A stretch of DNA of 47,932 bases from NCBI RefSeq assembly GCF_026191675.1, contig NZ_JAKRRY010000040.1:1-47932 (forward strand). Direction: 5' to 3'. The DNA is from Vibrio qingdaonensis (GTDB lineage Bacteria > Pseudomonadota > Gammaproteobacteria > Enterobacterales > Vibrionaceae). Of this stretch, positions 8,367 through 16,505 are shown piece by piece. Both the position numbers and the translations under genes were made by a program. Each line of letters begins with the position of its first letter. The first letter of the stretch is position 1. The notes beneath the pieces are model-generated. The model was not told the origin of the DNA, made no database searches, and was given only the letters and a program-made list of their open reading frames with translations.

Positions 8367-9199
8367 TAACTATTGGGTGTCTCTGCATTCGCCACAAACA
8401 ACTGTTCGCCCATTTTGCGATAGCTATTAATCATTGTCTGGCCTTTATCTGAAATTAACCACTGACTTAATGCCTTCGCGCCCTCTGTGTTTAACGTAGG
8501 AAAGCGAGATGGGTTAACCAAAATCACTTGGTAAGGGTTAAACAGCTGCTTGTCTCCTTCAAAGAGCACTGCTAAATCGAGTTTAGCTTGATAGGCGAGC
8601 CACGTGCCACGGTCAGTCATAGTATAGCCCTGCATCTCTGAGGCCATATTGAGCGTTGGTCCCATGCCTTGTCCAACCGAACGGTAACCGCCAAAGTTTG
8701 GCTCAATATTTGTTTGTTGCCAAATTTGCAGCTCTTTTTTGTGTGTACCTGAGTCATCGCCTCGTGAGATGAAAATAGCGTTAGTTTTTGCGATGCTATC
8801 GAAGACTTGGTCGATGCTTTTTTGATCATGTATGTCTGCTGGATCTTTTTCAGGACCGACGATAACAAAATCGTTGTACATCACTTTGTGGGGTTCGATG
8901 CCGTAACCAGCTTTTACAAAGGCCGCCTCAGCTTTAGGGGCGTGAGTCATGACTAGGTCTACATCGCCATTTTCGCCCATTCGAAGGGATTTTCCGGTAC
9001 CAGCGGCAATAATATCGACTTGGTATCCTGTTTCCTTCGTAAATTCAGGCAGTAGGTAGTCTAATAAACCAGAATGATAAGTGCTTGTGGTGGTCGCTAG
9101 TCTAACGTGAGGTAGTTCACTCTGAGGTGCTTCTGCATAAGCCGATACAGAAAGTGTTGCCAAGGAAAGGGCTGAAACCATCAAATGAGGGAGCTTCAT
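8366..9199 (-). CDS. tupA: Tungstate-binding periplasmic protein
   Basis: About 277 residues with a Sec signal peptide (MKLPHLMVSALSLATLSVSAYA) and the TupA-type mature start VRLATTTSTYHSGLLDYLLPEF. It continues with IIAAGTGKSLRMGENGDVDLVMTHAP and SRGDDSGTHKKEL, all typical of the TupA/WtpA-like PBP-II group that binds tungstate tightly. The ATG at 9197-9199 has GGA about 9 bp upstream; an ATG at 9211 would add four residues. It opens the operon tupABC-mobA. A sigma-54-type promoter lies about 65 bp upstream and three palindromic elements sit beyond it, shared with the divergent response-regulator gene. Confidence 0.92.
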   Translation of the reverse strand: MKLPHLMVSALSLATLSVSAYAEAPQSELPHVRLATTTSTYHSGLLDYLLPEFTKETGYQVDIIAAGTGKSLRMGENGDVDLVMTHAPKAEAAFVKAGYGIEPHKVMYNDFVIVGPEKDPADIHDQKSIDQVFDSIAKTNAIFISRGDDSGTHKKELQIWQQTNIEPNFGGYRSVGQGMGPTLNMASEMQGYTMTDRGTWLAYQAKLDLAVLFEGDKQLFNPYQVILVNPSRFPTLNTEGAKALSQWLISDKGQTMINSYRKMGEQLFVANAETPNS

Positions 9200-9263
9200 A
9201 ATAGTATCCATTTTTGTATATTTTTATAGGAGAGCGTAATGCTCCGGGTGACGTAGCATGTTA

Positions 9264-9279
9264 AGCAAAGACAATGCCA
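9264..9279 (-). promoter_or_regulatory. Sigma-54 (-24/-12) promoter of tupA
   Basis: On the minus strand TGGCATTGTCTTTGCT matches the consensus TGGCACG-N4-TTGCW with GG and GC ten bases apart as required. The transcript would start near 9254, about 55 bp before the tupA ATG. Upstream activator sites follow at 9308-9419. Confidence 0.75.
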
Positions 9280-9307
9280 TAATTTTTATAGGAAAAAAGT
9301 GGCAAAG

Positions 9308-9419
9308 TGCGACATTTTGCTAAATTTTTGTCACGGTAAACTACAATTAGTTTGAGCTGGGACAAAATGTCGCAATTTTAATAAGGATGTTTTGACTCAT
9401 GTTGGTACACTCTGTCCCA
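9308..9419. promoter_or_regulatory. Three palindromic activator-type sites between tupA and the regulator
   Basis: Sites read TGCGACAtttTGctaaa (9308-9324, left half only), TGGGACAaaaTGTCGCA (9358-9374) and TGGTACActcTGTCCCA (9403-9419). They fit one consensus, TGnGACA-N3-TGTCnCA. The first two also form a 12-bp perfect inverted repeat with each other. Their centres lie about 62, 112 and 157 bp upstream of the predicted tupA start, and the last is 24 bp before the regulator ATG. The same motif recurs upstream of the fdh operon. Confidence 0.7.
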
Positions 9420-9442
9420 AATAGGAATAATAACAAGTATTT

Positions 9443-10903
9443 ATGGCATTCTTTGACTCTTCAGAAAACTCTCAAGCGCAAGCTTCCCCTTATCTTGCCT
9501 TCTCAGCTCTTGTCGTGGACGATGAAGTTGGTATGCAAGCCGTACTAAAAAAGGCGTTAGGCAAAGCTTTTGGTCATGTTGAAACCGCAGGAAGTGTAGA
9601 GGAAGCGGAAGCGTTACGCCTTCAAAATCATTATGATTTGATTATCCTTGATATAAATTTGCCAGGACGATCAGGGATTGAGTGGGAAGAAGCATTTAAT
9701 GATGCTGACCGTAAGGCGGACATTATATTCATGACTGGATACGCGGACCTAGAGGTCGCCATCAGTGCGCTTAAGTTAGGGGCATCGGATTTTATTTTGA
9801 AGCCATTTAACCTTCAGCAAATGCTTCAAGCCGTGAGTCGTTGTATGGACAAGCGGTCCGCTGAACGTGTCACCGCCGCGCTAAGTCACGATATAAACCG
9901 CCGTGTGTCGAAGGAGCTTATCGGTTCTTCCATCAAAACAACACAACTTAAGCAGTTGATTAGTCAGTTTGCGCCTTCAAAGGCATCGGTGCTGATTGAG
10001 GGCGAGTCAGGGACGGGTAAAGAATTAGTGGCAAGAGGGCTACATGATGCCAGTAAACGTAAGGGGCCTTACGTAGCGATTAACTGTGGTGCTTTAGCAC
10101 CAGAGCTACTTGAAAGTGAACTCTTTGGTCATACGGCAGGTGCGTTTACTGGCGCTAAGAAGAGCCGAGAAGGGTTATTTAGAGTGGCGAGCGGTGGCAC
10201 TTTGTTTCTAGACGAAATCGGAGAAATGCCGCTAGCTATGCAAGCCTCATTGCTAAGAGTGCTTGAGCAACGCACTGTGAGACCCGTGGGTACCGAGCGA
10301 GAAATCAGTGTGGATGTACGAATCGTCGCGGCCACGAACCGAAACCTACAACAAGAAGTTGAAGACGGCAAATTTAGGCAAGACCTGTTCTATCGTTTAA
10401 ACGTGTTAAAGATCGAGGTGCCAGCATTGCGTACGCGACTCAGTGACTTAAACGAATTAGTGCCTTATCTGACAAGAATGTTAGCCAAAGAGTTGGGCGT
10501 TGTGGAGCCAAACTGGGCGCATGAAGATATGTATGCCATGCAAGATTATGATTGGCCAGGCAACGTGCGCGAACTTAAGAATATGCTAGAACGTTGTATA
10601 TTGCTCAATAAGCCACCAGCGCATTACTTTAGAGAGCTGAATGGTCCAGCGGTCAGCGCTGCAATTACGTTATCGTCCAATGATATCACTACGCTACCTG
10701 CGACAAGCGGAGCTGGTGAGTTGCAATTTGGTTACCCTGATTCATGGTCACTAAAAGATGTCGAGAAAGCTCACATCCAACAAGTAATGGATTCCCATTC
10801 GGGTAATAAGTCTGCCGCGTCGCGTGACTTGGGAGTCGCAAGGAAAACCTTGGAGCGTAAGTATAAAGAGTGGGATGAAAGTAGGTCGTCGAATGAGGAT
10901 TAA
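9443..10903 (+). CDS. Sigma-54-dependent NtrC-family response regulator
   Basis: 486 residues in three domains. The receiver (about 20-135) has acidic pocket DDE, phospho-acceptor Asp70 (LIILDINLPG) and Lys120 (LKPF). The AAA+ domain (about 160-400) has Walker A GESGTGKE (187-194), the sigma-54 contact loop GAFTGA (233-238), Walker B GGTLFLDEIGE and an arginine-rich sensor region. A Fis-type helix-turn-helix (NKSAASRDLGVARKTLERKYKEW) closes the protein. It should activate sigma-54 promoters when phosphorylated by the kinase encoded next. Being divergent from tupABC, with shared palindromes in the intergenic region, it is the natural candidate to control tungstate uptake and probably the fdh genes. 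The signal sensed is unknown. Confidence 0.92.
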   Translation: MAFFDSSENSQAQASPYLAFSALVVDDEVGMQAVLKKALGKAFGHVETAGSVEEAEALRLQNHYDLIILDINLPGRSGIEWEEAFNDADRKADIIFMTGYADLEVAISALKLGASDFILKPFNLQQMLQAVSRCMDKRSAERVTAALSHDINRRVSKELIGSSIKTTQLKQLISQFAPSKASVLIEGESGTGKELVARGLHDASKRKGPYVAINCGALAPELLESELFGHTAGAFTGAKKSREGLFRVASGGTLFLDEIGEMPLAMQASLLRVLEQRTVRPVGTEREISVDVRIVAATNRNLQQEVEDGKFRQDLFYRLNVLKIEVPALRTRLSDLNELVPYLTRMLAKELGVVEPNWAHEDMYAMQDYDWPGNVRELKNMLERCILLNKPPAHYFRELNGPAVSAAITLSSNDITTLPATSGAGELQFGYPDSWSLKDVEKAHIQQVMDSHSGNKSAASRDLGVARKTLERKYKEWDESRSSNED

Positions 10904-12950
10904 CAGTTATTTAGTCAGTCGATGGCGATTTCGCACTCAAACGATGGTGCGTTATCGATTATTGTTTCTTACGTCAGCGCCTATTGTTCTTACCTTAATA
11001 GCCATGTTTGCGATTACGGCCTACTGGTCTATTCACTATACGTGGCAGAGTGCATTGGTTGATGTTGGAGAACGGCTGAATATTGTTACCGATAAATTGG
11101 ATAGTTTGCAACACGAGCAGCATGAACACTTACAGGCGTTTTCCGAGTCGTATGAATTTAGAACGCGCCTTTCGCATATTCAGTCTGCTCAAGAGTTTGA
11201 TGAGTGGGTTAAGCGACAAAATACTCGGTATCAACTCGATTTTTTACGTTGGATTCCGATTCAAAGTTTGTCCGATGTAAACGACGGTGATAATGCACGT
11301 GCTGCCACTCGTCAATACCAAGCAATGGCCAGTTATCAATCTTTTTTCGATGTATTGAAACGTGAAGATGCGTTTGCTTTAGAACCTCAAATCGCGGAAC
11401 ACTCAGAGGTTCGCCATCAATCTACGCAAATGTTAGAAACTCGCTCACTTGTTAGTCGTTCTGTGGTCGTTATATTTGATGATAGCAGCCAAGTGGTTGG
11501 CTATCTCGATGGCGGAGTGTTACTCAATAACAATTTTGAGTTGGTTGATGGCATTCGAGACACGATTTATCCAGAAACAAGCCTAGCTCGTCACGTTAAA
11601 GGGACAGTCACAATCTTTTTAGAAGATTTACGGGTGGCGACCAATGTACCGATTGAAGCGTCATATCAAGGTCGAAGAGCAATAGGCACTGTCGTTTCTG
11701 AAGAGGTACGGCAGCGTGTCCTAGAGCAAGGGCAGCGTTGGATCGATAAGGCTTACGTCTATGATACCTGGTATATAGCAGGCTATGACGCACTGCGTGA
11801 CCGTGATAATAACATTATCGGTATTACTTATACTGGGTATCGTGCTTGGCCACTACTCAAAACCTATTTAACCAATGTCGGTGAAGTTACCGCAATCATT
11901 GTTGCTATTTTGTTGTTGTCTGGATTTATTGTTTACCGTGGTGCGCGGGGTCTTTTTAAGCCAATTGAACAAATACATCGAGTGGTGAAAATGGTACAGC
12001 TTGGTAAAGACGAAGAGCGTATCGGTGATATTGGATTAGATAGTCAGCACGAGCTAAGTCAGCTTGCTCGGCAATTCGATAACATGCTAAATCAGCTGCA
12101 ATATCGCAACGAGCAAATTCAAGAAGCCGCTCATGAGCTAGAAGCTAAAGTGGCGTCAAGAACCGCGAGTTTGAAGGACAAAACTGAGCAGCTAGAGCTG
12201 CATATTCACTTGTTGAATCAAACCAAAGATAAGCTAATTGTTAATGAAAAACTGGCGGCTTTGGGGGAGCTAACGGCAGGTATTGCTCATGAAATTAATA
12301 ACCCTACCGCTGTTATTCTTGGCAATGTGGAACTCTTAAAGTTTGAGCTTGGTGATGATGTTAGCGCCGTTGAAGAAGAGGTGGACGCGATCTTAGTGCA
12401 GATTGACCGCATTCGAAACATTACCCGAAGTTTACTGCAGTATAGCCGACAAGGTGGCGTGCAAGATGAAGTGACGTGGCAGCACGTTAACCCCATTGTC
12501 GATGAGAGCGTCACTCTCGTTCGTACGGGTTCTAAGAAGCGAGATGTCGAATTTTACGTGGACTTACATGCGAAAACACCAGTAGAAATCAACCGTCACC
12601 AATTGCTGCAAATTTTGGTTAACCTGCAAATGAACGCGATACATGCGATGCAGGGTAAGGGGCGTCTTACAGTATTAAGTGAAGACTGGATTGAAGGAAG
12701 CGAAAAAATTGGCGCATTAATTCATATTATCGATGAAGGTTGTGGCATTTCAGATGCTAATTTGAAGCGAATCTTCGACCCATTTTTTACCACTAAGCGC
12801 GACGGTACCGGATTGGGTTTATCCGTATCGCAAAGTATTTTGAGTCAAACAGGTGGTGAGATAAAAGTAAAATCCGAGCTAGGTAAAGGAAGCCAATTTA
12901 CCTTGTACTTACCAAATAAAACCGATCATCATCTATTAGTTAGCAGTTAG
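10893..12950 (+). CDS. Membrane sensor histidine kinase, partner of the sigma-54 regulator
   Basis: About 685 residues. A first membrane helix (about 23-47) and a second (about 330-348) bracket a 280-residue periplasmic sensor that resembles a double-Cache-type region. Then come a HAMP-like linker, a coiled coil, the HisKA box LGELTAGIAHEINNPTAVI (His about 466), and the ATPase domain with N-box (NLQMNAIHAM), DEGCGIS and GTGLGLSVS. The last codons and stop lie in a heptamer array. The ATG at 10893 overlaps the regulator stop by 11 bp; in-frame ATGs at 10875 and 10944 are alternatives. The periplasmic domain suggests that an external ligand, perhaps an oxyanion or formate, is sensed; this is inference. 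Confidence 0.88.
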   Translation: MRINSYLVSRWRFRTQTMVRYRLLFLTSAPIVLTLIAMFAITAYWSIHYTWQSALVDVGERLNIVTDKLDSLQHEQHEHLQAFSESYEFRTRLSHIQSAQEFDEWVKRQNTRYQLDFLRWIPIQSLSDVNDGDNARAATRQYQAMASYQSFFDVLKREDAFALEPQIAEHSEVRHQSTQMLETRSLVSRSVVVIFDDSSQVVGYLDGGVLLNNNFELVDGIRDTIYPETSLARHVKGTVTIFLEDLRVATNVPIEASYQGRRAIGTVVSEEVRQRVLEQGQRWIDKAYVYDTWYIAGYDALRDRDNNIIGITYTGYRAWPLLKTYLTNVGEVTAIIVAILLLSGFIVYRGARGLFKPIEQIHRVVKMVQLGKDEERIGDIGLDSQHELSQLARQFDNMLNQLQYRNEQIQEAAHELEAKVASRTASLKDKTEQLELHIHLLNQTKDKLIVNEKLAALGELTAGIAHEINNPTAVILGNVELLKFELGDDVSAVEEEVDAILVQIDRIRNITRSLLQYSRQGGVQDEVTWQHVNPIVDESVTLVRTGSKKRDVEFYVDLHAKTPVEINRHQLLQILVNLQMNAIHAMQGKGRLTVLSEDWIEGSEKIGALIHIIDEGCGISDANLKRIFDPFFTTKRDGTGLGLSVSQSILSQTGGEIKVKSELGKGSQFTLYLPNKTDHHLLVSS

Positions 12951-13028
12951 CAGTTAGCAGTTAGCAGTTAGCAGTTAGCAGTTAGCAGTTAGCAGTTAGC
13001 AGTTAGCAGTTAGCAGTTAGCAGTTAGC
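12938..13028. repeat. Heptanucleotide array (AGTTAGC)x13
   Basis: Thirteen perfect copies of AGTTAGC are followed by AGT at 13029-13031. The first two copies are read as the last codons of the kinase gene, and the in-frame TAG stop is formed within the second copy. Copy-number change further along cannot alter the protein because translation ends first. It fills most of the 110 bp between the convergent kinase gene and the minus-strand gene ending at 13061. Confidence 0.97.
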
Positions 13029-13060
13029 AGTAGGGCAGTCATGGTGGCTTGGCTGCCTTA

Positions 13061-13537
13061 CTATCTAACACATTCAGTACTCCATTCTAGCCGCATAACG
13101 AGTTCACCTGCGGGGACTTGGGATTCATCAAGGTTAATACGAGCCCAGATCTTAACGATATTATCATGAGCGAGTTGTTGTTTATCTAGCACAACTCCGT
13201 CTCTCCAATACTCTATATCGCCTTCATAAGTTTGCGGTACCTCAACTTTAAATCGAATAAGAGCTGGCGATAGTCGAGATGCCCATTCACCAAAATCGGC
13301 ATAATTTAATTTGAGTCGTATTTGTCCTCGTTCAATGTTGTTCTCAACCTGTAATTGTATCGCTCGACCCGAGTAATACTGTCCAAAGGAAAGTTCGCCG
13401 CCACCATCTATCACTTCAATACCACAGCGCTCAGGAACGTGAGCTTTGAAATGCAATTCACTGGGGGCTGCCATCGTTTCACTAAGTGGCATCAGCATAC
13501 AAACAATAGTAAGGAAAAAAAGTAGCTTTTTTATCAT
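13061..13537 (-). CDS. Exported two-cysteine protein, paralogue of the 13969-14502 product
   Basis: 158 residues with a Sec signal peptide (MIKKLLFFLTIVCMLMPLSETMAA). The mature protein opens LHFKAHVPERCGIEVIDGGGELSFG and ends MRLEWSTECVR. The product of 13969-14502 shares the same pattern, F-x-A-(N/H)-V-x-x-(Q/R)-C-G-I-x-V ... G-x-L-x-F at the start and E-W-(T/S)-x-x-C near the end. The two cysteines are placed to form one disulfide in a beta-rich fold. I do not recognise a named family. It is the last of five minus-strand genes with gaps of 2 to 10 bp, so one operon is likely. Function is unknown; a surface or periplasmic structural role is a guess. Confidence 0.75.
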   Translation of the reverse strand: MIKKLLFFLTIVCMLMPLSETMAAPSELHFKAHVPERCGIEVIDGGGELSFGQYYSGRAIQLQVENNIERGQIRLKLNYADFGEWASRLSPALIRFKVEVPQTYEGDIEYWRDGVVLDKQQLAHDNIVKIWARINLDESQVPAGELVMRLEWSTECVR

Positions 13538-13544
13538 CGATGTA

Positions 13545-13958
13545 TCACACCATTAGCTGAACAAGGAAATCGCGCACCGATTCATCCAATTCAGCTAACT
13601 CACTATGAACGCTATCACGATCCTGATCTACTACATACATGGTTTTAATGACCACGTTTTTGTGGTCATATTGATATTGAATTACAGCGTCGCAATGAAC
13701 GGTTCGTTCGTTTAAGGTATCGACAGTTCTCGTGTAATTGACACGGCTGGTTTGTTGGGCGGTTTTTATTAATGTCCAGTCTAGAAATTCACTATTTGCT
13801 AATGCGTCAAACAGTCGCAGCCCATGAGCGTTCAATGCACCTTGGCAAACCAATTGATAATGGGCGGTTTGCTCAGGTGGAAGTACCTGAGCGTAACTAT
13901 CAAACGTAATTAATGAATTAAACGTAAGCAATGAACTAAACAGTAACGTGTTTTTCAA
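13545..13958 (-). CDS. Exported protein of unknown function, TTG start
   Basis: About 137 residues starting at a TTG (13956-13958). That start is chosen because AAGGGGA lies just before it, directly after the stop of the preceding gene, and because it yields a clean signal peptide (MKNTLLFSSLLTFNSLITFDSYA). An ATG at 14003 would overlap the upstream gene by 35 bp and spoil the signal peptide. The mature part (YQLVCQGALNAHGLRLFDAL ... VNYTRTVDTLNERTVHCDAVIQYQYDHKNVVIKTMYVV) has two cysteines and alternating strand-like stretches. The size and layout vaguely recall small curli-secretion helpers such as CsgE, but no CsgE motif is present. Function unknown. Confidence 0.7.
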   Translation of the reverse strand: MKNTLLFSSLLTFNSLITFDSYAQVLPPEQTAHYQLVCQGALNAHGLRLFDALANSEFLDWTLIKTAQQTSRVNYTRTVDTLNERTVHCDAVIQYQYDHKNVVIKTMYVVDQDRDSVHSELAELDESVRDFLVQLMV

Positions 13959-13968
13959 AATATTCCCC

Positions 13969-14502
13969 TTAAGAAATACAATAAGCCGTCCATTCTGTCT
14001 CAAGTACGATGTCCTCTTTCGCTACCGCATCCGCTTCGTCGAGATCGACTTTGGCTTGAATTTCGAGTTTATGCCCTCCGCCAAGATCGTCGTGATCAAA
14101 GGTTTGCCCTACCAACCAATCAGATACGGAACCTTCTTTGGTAATATCCCCAGAAACCTTAAAGTGAAACAATCGATTATGAATAGGTGCAAAATAGTCT
14201 TCATCATCAAAGTCGATATCAGTGAGTTTTAATTGAACTTGACCATCATGGCTGTTGTTAATAATTTTAATTTCTGCGGCTTCTTGCCCATAATCTCGAA
14301 ATCCTAGAGTACCATTTTCTTTTTCTACTTTTATTCCACATTGAGACTCGACATTTGCTCTAAAATACACTTCACCAGTATCGTTGCTATCGGCATAGCT
14401 GTAGCTTGTTAATGTGAGTAGAGATGTGGCAAGCAAGCTTAGAGTAAGAGTAAGAGTAAGAGTAGGAACGCTCACTTTTTTTGTATTGCTATTTATAGTC
14501 AT
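13969..14502 (-). CDS. Exported two-cysteine protein with repeat-coded signal peptide
   Basis: 177 residues. The signal peptide contains a TLTLTLTL run coded by four copies of a hexamer, then LLATSLLTLTSYSYA. The mature part starts VYFRANVESQCGIKVEKENGTLGFRD and ends ETEWTAYCIS, sharing its first-cysteine and last-cysteine motifs with the products at 13061-13537 and 19098-19595. It is rich in acidic residues (FDDEDYF, LDEADAVAKED). The ATG has GGAG 6 bp upstream, and the gene begins 2 bp after the stop of the gene at 14505-14960. Probably an exported beta-sandwich protein with one disulfide; role unknown. Confidence 0.75.
   Translation of the reverse strand: MTINSNTKKVSVPTLTLTLTLSLLATSLLTLTSYSYADSNDTGEVYFRANVESQCGIKVEKENGTLGFRDYGQEAAEIKIINNSHDGQVQLKLTDIDFDDEDYFAPIHNRLFHFKVSGDITKEGSVSDWLVGQTFDHDDLGGGHKLEIQAKVDLDEADAVAKEDIVLETEWTAYCIS
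14441..14464. repeat. Hexamer repeat (AGAGTA)x4 in a signal peptide
   Basis: Four perfect tandem copies of AGAGTA on the plus strand, read on the minus strand as Leu-Thr pairs in the hydrophobic core of the signal peptide of the 13969-14502 gene. Unit loss or gain keeps the frame but changes the core length by two residues. Confidence 0.9.
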
Positions 14503-14504
14503 GT

Positions 14505-14960
14505 TTACTCCGCAAATGACGTGTTGGTTTGTTTCATCTGTAATAGCCGCTGCTTCTCTGCTGCTATTTGTAGTAGTTTCAGTTCATGCTCTGCTTGAGC
14601 GAGCTCTTCTTCACGCTTTCGCTGTAGCATTTCATAGCGATACAACTTGGTACAATCAATACGATCCTCTCCACCAAACTGAATAGTGACCGCGGCGTAA
14701 ATCCCTTTATCATCTTCATTATAATAATTATGGTAAGGGTCATAGCCGCTACCATCGTTATATTGGTTATCGGCACCGCTGCTTCCATAGGTTCCTACTT
14801 GAAATGTTTTACCTGTAGATACGGCTTGTTCACAGCTTGCGCCGCCGGAAGTACGAATCCTGTCGGTACCCGAGGGGTTTGATACCGACGGGATAGGGTT
14901 AGCAAAGGCAGCGTTTGATAGAACGAGCACGCATAAAACCAAAACATGTTGGAATTGCAT
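14505..14960 (-). CDS. Exported protein with Gly/Tyr/Asn-rich middle and C-terminal coiled coil
   Basis: 151 residues with a signal peptide (MQFQHVLVLCVLVLSNAAFA). The mature part has three zones: RIRTSGGASCEQAV with one cysteine; a low-complexity Gly/Ser/Asp/Asn/Tyr stretch (YGSSGADNQYNDGSGYDPYHNY); then AAVTIQFGGEDRIDCTKLYRYEML, followed by about 40 residues of charged heptad-like sequence (QRKREEELAQAEHELKLLQIAAEKQR) that should form a coiled coil. Two cysteines could pair. It is second in the tight five-gene operon, 2 bp after the gene at 14963-15313. I do not know the family. The layout is compatible with an envelope scaffold or secretion helper. Confidence 0.72.
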   Translation of the reverse strand: MQFQHVLVLCVLVLSNAAFANPIPSVSNPSGTDRIRTSGGASCEQAVSTGKTFQVGTYGSSGADNQYNDGSGYDPYHNYYNEDDKGIYAAVTIQFGGEDRIDCTKLYRYEMLQRKREEELAQAEHELKLLQIAAEKQRLLQMKQTNTSFAE

Positions 14961-14962
14961 AG

Positions 14963-15313
14963 TCAGTACCTTTTAAACGTCAGTTGGGTACAGACTTCAT
15001 ACGTATTAGGTGAATCAGACACCATCTTGGTGCAAATGTATTTCTCTGACGTGGTACCCGAAGGGGTGTTAACCGTGACGTCGAGTTCAATTTCTTCGTT
15101 AGGCTTCAATGGGATCTTCTGAGGAAAGACTTTCTTATCGATTCTCAGAAAATAATTGGCATTGATGTTTGACCGGTTCAATAGCGTGAATTTGACTTGA
15201 GTTTTGTCTGAGTACGCGTCAAATGACGTGTTTTTCCACTTGTGTACATTGGCTTGAGTTACGAATGATGTGGTTAGCATCAGTAAACCGATGGATGGTA
15301 TTAAAAGTCGCAT
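14963..15313 (-). CDS. Small exported beta-rich protein, first gene of the five-gene cluster
   Basis: 116 residues with a Sec signal peptide (MRLLIPSIGLLMLTTSFVTQA). The mature 95 residues alternate hydrophobic and polar positions (TQVKFTLLNRSNINANYFLRIDKKVFP, then KPNEEIELDVTVNTPSG), as in an immunoglobulin-like beta-sandwich, and contain two cysteines (YICTK and YEVCTQ) about 16 residues apart. No family is recognised. It leads the minus-strand operon 15313 to 13061; the 107 bp before it separate it from the 3' end of the AraC-type gene and should hold the operon promoter, which I cannot pinpoint. Confidence 0.72.
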   Translation of the reverse strand: MRLLIPSIGLLMLTTSFVTQANVHKWKNTSFDAYSDKTQVKFTLLNRSNINANYFLRIDKKVFPQKIPLKPNEEIELDVTVNTPSGTTSEKYICTKMVSDSPNTYEVCTQLTFKRY

Positions 15314-15420
15314 TTCATCACTCTTTGTTTGAATTAATAGTGAATATTAATGCGACACCAGATAGATTAATTACCATTTCATGCCATCGAAGAAATAATA
15401 GCGAATAGGTAAAGGTGGGA

Positions 15421-16458
15421 TTAAGGTTGGCGATGAACCTTATTTAAGCTGAGAATTGTTTTTTGATATAGCTTTGGTGTTAGGCCACTGATTCTTTTGA
15501 AAGCACGGGAAAAATGAGAGATATCAGAATACCCGAGTTGGTTTGCAACATGTGTTAAAGAAAGTTCTTCTCCCATCATTTCAACAGCGACGGTGAAAAG
15601 AAGGTTGTCTTTTATATGTCTAAAGTTTGTTTTCTCTTCATTAAGGCGTCGTTGTAATGTCCGTGGAGTCATGCGCAGCAGTTTTGCCGCTTGTTCAAGG
15701 GTTAAATTGTGCTCACGAACATAAGGAAGTAGGGAAGTGAACACCTTGTCGGTAAAGTTGGCGTGCCAAGTCACTAGCGGTTCTTGTTTGGCGATATCTT
15801 TACTAGTGATTCTGACGCTTTGCTCGAGTATATCGTCATCGATCAAAATAGCCATTTTATCATTGCCAACGAAGTACTGGATGTCTTTGCCAATAGTCAA
15901 ATTAAACACATCGGTATTGCTTGATTGAAGTTTCACTTGTTTAGGTGACCAATTTGTTTTGGTTAAAGCGCGGATAAATTCAATCGCATACATTAAGGCA
16001 AAGACTTCAGACCATAAGTAAAGTTCGTTGTCTTCAAATGGCTTATAACGCAGATACCAAGTTCTTCCATGCACTTCCTCGACACCTGTAGTCGTACCGA
16101 CTGTATCGTATTGATAGATCATGTTTGATGAGATAAGTGCTTCTTTTACCGTAGAAAATTCTTGAAACTCCCCTAGTAATTTAGGTACTAATTTTTGCCT
16201 GATTGCCACTTTTAGCAACTCGCCAAAATTCGTTGTACCTAATTGATGCGCCGACAAAAACAGCAATCGGCGAATGGGCTCAACGGGTAAAAACTCATTG
16301 TCTAAATCATGAAGATCGGGTGGCAACCCTGACTCACGGATAAGCTGATGGGCGTCGTAATGGTTTTCTGCAAGTAGTTCGATGATGATCCGTGCGTAAC
16401 CCGATTTAATCATGGGTACGGGTTCAGTATTTTTTGTATCACTGAGCGTCGATGTCAT
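15421..16458 (-). CDS. AraC-family transcriptional regulator
   Basis: 345 residues. The N-terminal two thirds (about 20-235) look like the ligand-binding domain of the OruR/ArgR-like AraC subgroup (IKSGYARIIIELLAENHYDAHQLIRESGLP). The C-terminal AraC double helix-turn-helix runs from about 250 to 335, with LTLEQAAKLLRMTPRTLQRRL and LSLTHVANQLGYSDISHFSRAFKRISGLTPKLYQ. The ATG has AGGAA about 9 bp upstream. It is divergent from the HlyD/DUF2955 efflux pair, so it may control that pair, and it also lies directly upstream of the five-gene exported-protein cluster. The effector is unknown. Confidence 0.9.
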   Translation of the reverse strand: MTSTLSDTKNTEPVPMIKSGYARIIIELLAENHYDAHQLIRESGLPPDLHDLDNEFLPVEPIRRLLFLSAHQLGTTNFGELLKVAIRQKLVPKLLGEFQEFSTVKEALISSNMIYQYDTVGTTTGVEEVHGRTWYLRYKPFEDNELYLWSEVFALMYAIEFIRALTKTNWSPKQVKLQSSNTDVFNLTIGKDIQYFVGNDKMAILIDDDILEQSVRITSKDIAKQEPLVTWHANFTDKVFTSLLPYVREHNLTLEQAAKLLRMTPRTLQRRLNEEKTNFRHIKDNLLFTVAVEMMGEELSLTHVANQLGYSDISHFSRAFKRISGLTPKLYQKTILSLNKVHRQP

Positions 16459-16491
16459 CCGGAGTGTTCCTTTTACTAATTTCCCACGTTA

Positions 16492-16505
16492 ATGATTATA
16501 ATCAT
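16492..16505. promoter_or_regulatory. 14-bp perfect palindrome in the araC/efflux intergenic region
   Basis: ATGATTATAATCAT lies 34 bp upstream of the AraC-type start in the 241-bp divergent region. It could be a transcription-factor site; it is AT-rich, so chance is possible. A TATATA box-like stretch is seen about 45 bp before the HlyD start. Confidence 0.35.

Noticed and set aside
9200..9262. Molybdenum-cofactor or tungsten-cofactor riboswitch before tupA
   Set aside because: The leader of about 55 bases is too short and only weak stems (GAGC/GCTC) are seen.
12938..13028. Possible CRISPR array
   Set aside because: Units are 7 bp with no spacers, so it is a simple tandem repeat.
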